Assembly (NCBI GenBank): GCA_947502815.1
Contig: CANNBH010000001.1
Location: forward strand, 1,646,818 to 1,710,817
Source: an uncultured Erythrobacter sp.
GTDB lineage: Bacteria > Pseudomonadota > Alphaproteobacteria > Sphingomonadales > Sphingomonadaceae
Length of the DNA: 64,000 nt
Direction of reading: 5' to 3'
Shown: in pieces, positions 63,699 to 64,000 of the stretch
How positions within the stretch are numbered: position 1 is the stretch's first letter
Layout of the letters: every line of letters begins with the position of its first letter
Position numbers and translations under genes: made by a program
Notes under the pieces: generated by a model
Database searches by the model: none
What the model saw: only the letters and a program-made list of their open reading frames with translations
Told to the model about the DNA's origin: nothing

Positions 63699-64000
63699 AT
63701 GTACGACTTCCGGAAAAAACTAGTCGTTTTCTTGGATATTCTTGGCTTTGCAAATCATGTGGCAGACGCTGCAAAATCAGATGACCAAGAGAAAGCCCGG
63801 CAAATTGACGGAGCATTGCTAGACATAAGCAGACTAGGGCAAATTCCAAACAGCCAAGCATATATTTTCTCAGACTCTGCAATCATCGCGGTGCACGACA
63901 ATCCAGAAGAAGTCAGCGCGCTGTTTAAGAATCTTTCGATCGTTTCATGGTCACTCATGAAAAAGGGCGTTTGGGTCAGAGGTGGGATTTCGTACGGCAA
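63699..64000 (+). CDS. Cut-off gene with class III cyclase-like motifs
   Basis: The gene starts at the ATG at 63699 and runs past the end of the window; about 100 residues are visible. The motif VVFLDILGFANHV near the start, YIFSDSAII in the middle and GVWVRGGISYG resemble the metal and core motifs (D-I-x-G-F, a Ser-Asp-Ser segment, R-x-G-x-x-x-G) of class III nucleotide cyclases. The base composition is AT-richer than its neighbour. Cyclases of this sort occur in antiviral signalling and elsewhere; the assignment is a guess until the whole gene is seen. Confidence 0.5.
   Translation, partial: MYDFRKKLVVFLDILGFANHVADAAKSDDQEKARQIDGALLDISRLGQIPNSQAYIFSDSAIIAVHDNPEEVSALFKNLSIVSWSLMKKGVWVRGGISYG

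Overview
The window looks like chromosomal DNA of an alphaproteobacterium, most likely Sphingomonadales (Erythrobacteraceae-like). The grounds are the ntrC-ntrY-ntrX-hfq-hflX gene order, a tandem-domain Hfq, a PhaR-type regulator, an archaeal/eukaryotic-type ProS and heat-shock promoters of the alphaproteobacterial CTTG / CYTATNT type. The DNA is moderately GC-rich by eye, except for one clearly AT-rich insert at about 41.5-42.8 kb. I see no insertion sequence, prophage, CRISPR array or rRNA. One tRNA gene, Ser(UGA), is present. No stretch over 300 bases lacks a gene, and many neighbouring genes overlap by 4-8 bases, which points to operons.

Layout. 0-7.1 kb: the end of ntrC, then ntrY/ntrX (nitrogen/redox two-component system), hfq, hflX and convergent mazG. 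7.2-16.1 kb, mostly on the minus strand: a housekeeping operon reading dacC-type carboxypeptidase, tmk, holB, metG, tatD, a PhnP-like hydrolase and a small membrane protein; further upstream lie an MltB-like transglycosylase and an aminotransferase/sulfotransferase-like pair. 16.2-21 kb: tRNA-Ser and a pyruvate dehydrogenase segment (E2, lipoprotein, membrane protein, thioesterase, E3). 21-31.8 kb: usp, rnr, an M28 peptidase, proS, phaR, alr, an MFS transporter, a NifU-like scaffold and cvpA. 31.8-46.4 kb: radA, a patatin, dnaJ/dnaK, a PCuAC copper chaperone, a lone HEXXH protein, a secreted protein, a crotonase, the AT-rich two-gene insert, grpE/hrcA, rph and rdgB. 46.4-55.9 kb: a CAP protein, hemW, xerC, an orphan bufferin-like (DUF2282) protein, gshB-yraN-rsmI, an LpoA-like lipoprotein and parE. 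55.9-64 kb: an ECF sigma factor module with a secreted beta-lactamase-fold hydrolase, a MoxR ATPase and a CoxE-like VWA protein separated by two unrelated genes, and at the edge the start of a possible nucleotide-cyclase-like gene.

Most of the window is core metabolism and information processing. Heat-shock control joins several loci: dnaK and hrcA-grpE both carry sequences matching the alphaproteobacterial RpoH promoter. The least explained parts are the AT-rich secreted/4-TM gene pair (41.67-42.77 kb), the ECF sigma / membrane protein / hydrolase module (56.25-58.78 kb), the lone DUF2282 protein under a perfect palindrome (50.0-50.34 kb), the TGTAACAT repeats before lpdA, and the truncated gene at 63.7 kb. 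I saw no complete system that I can call new with confidence; these are the best candidates.
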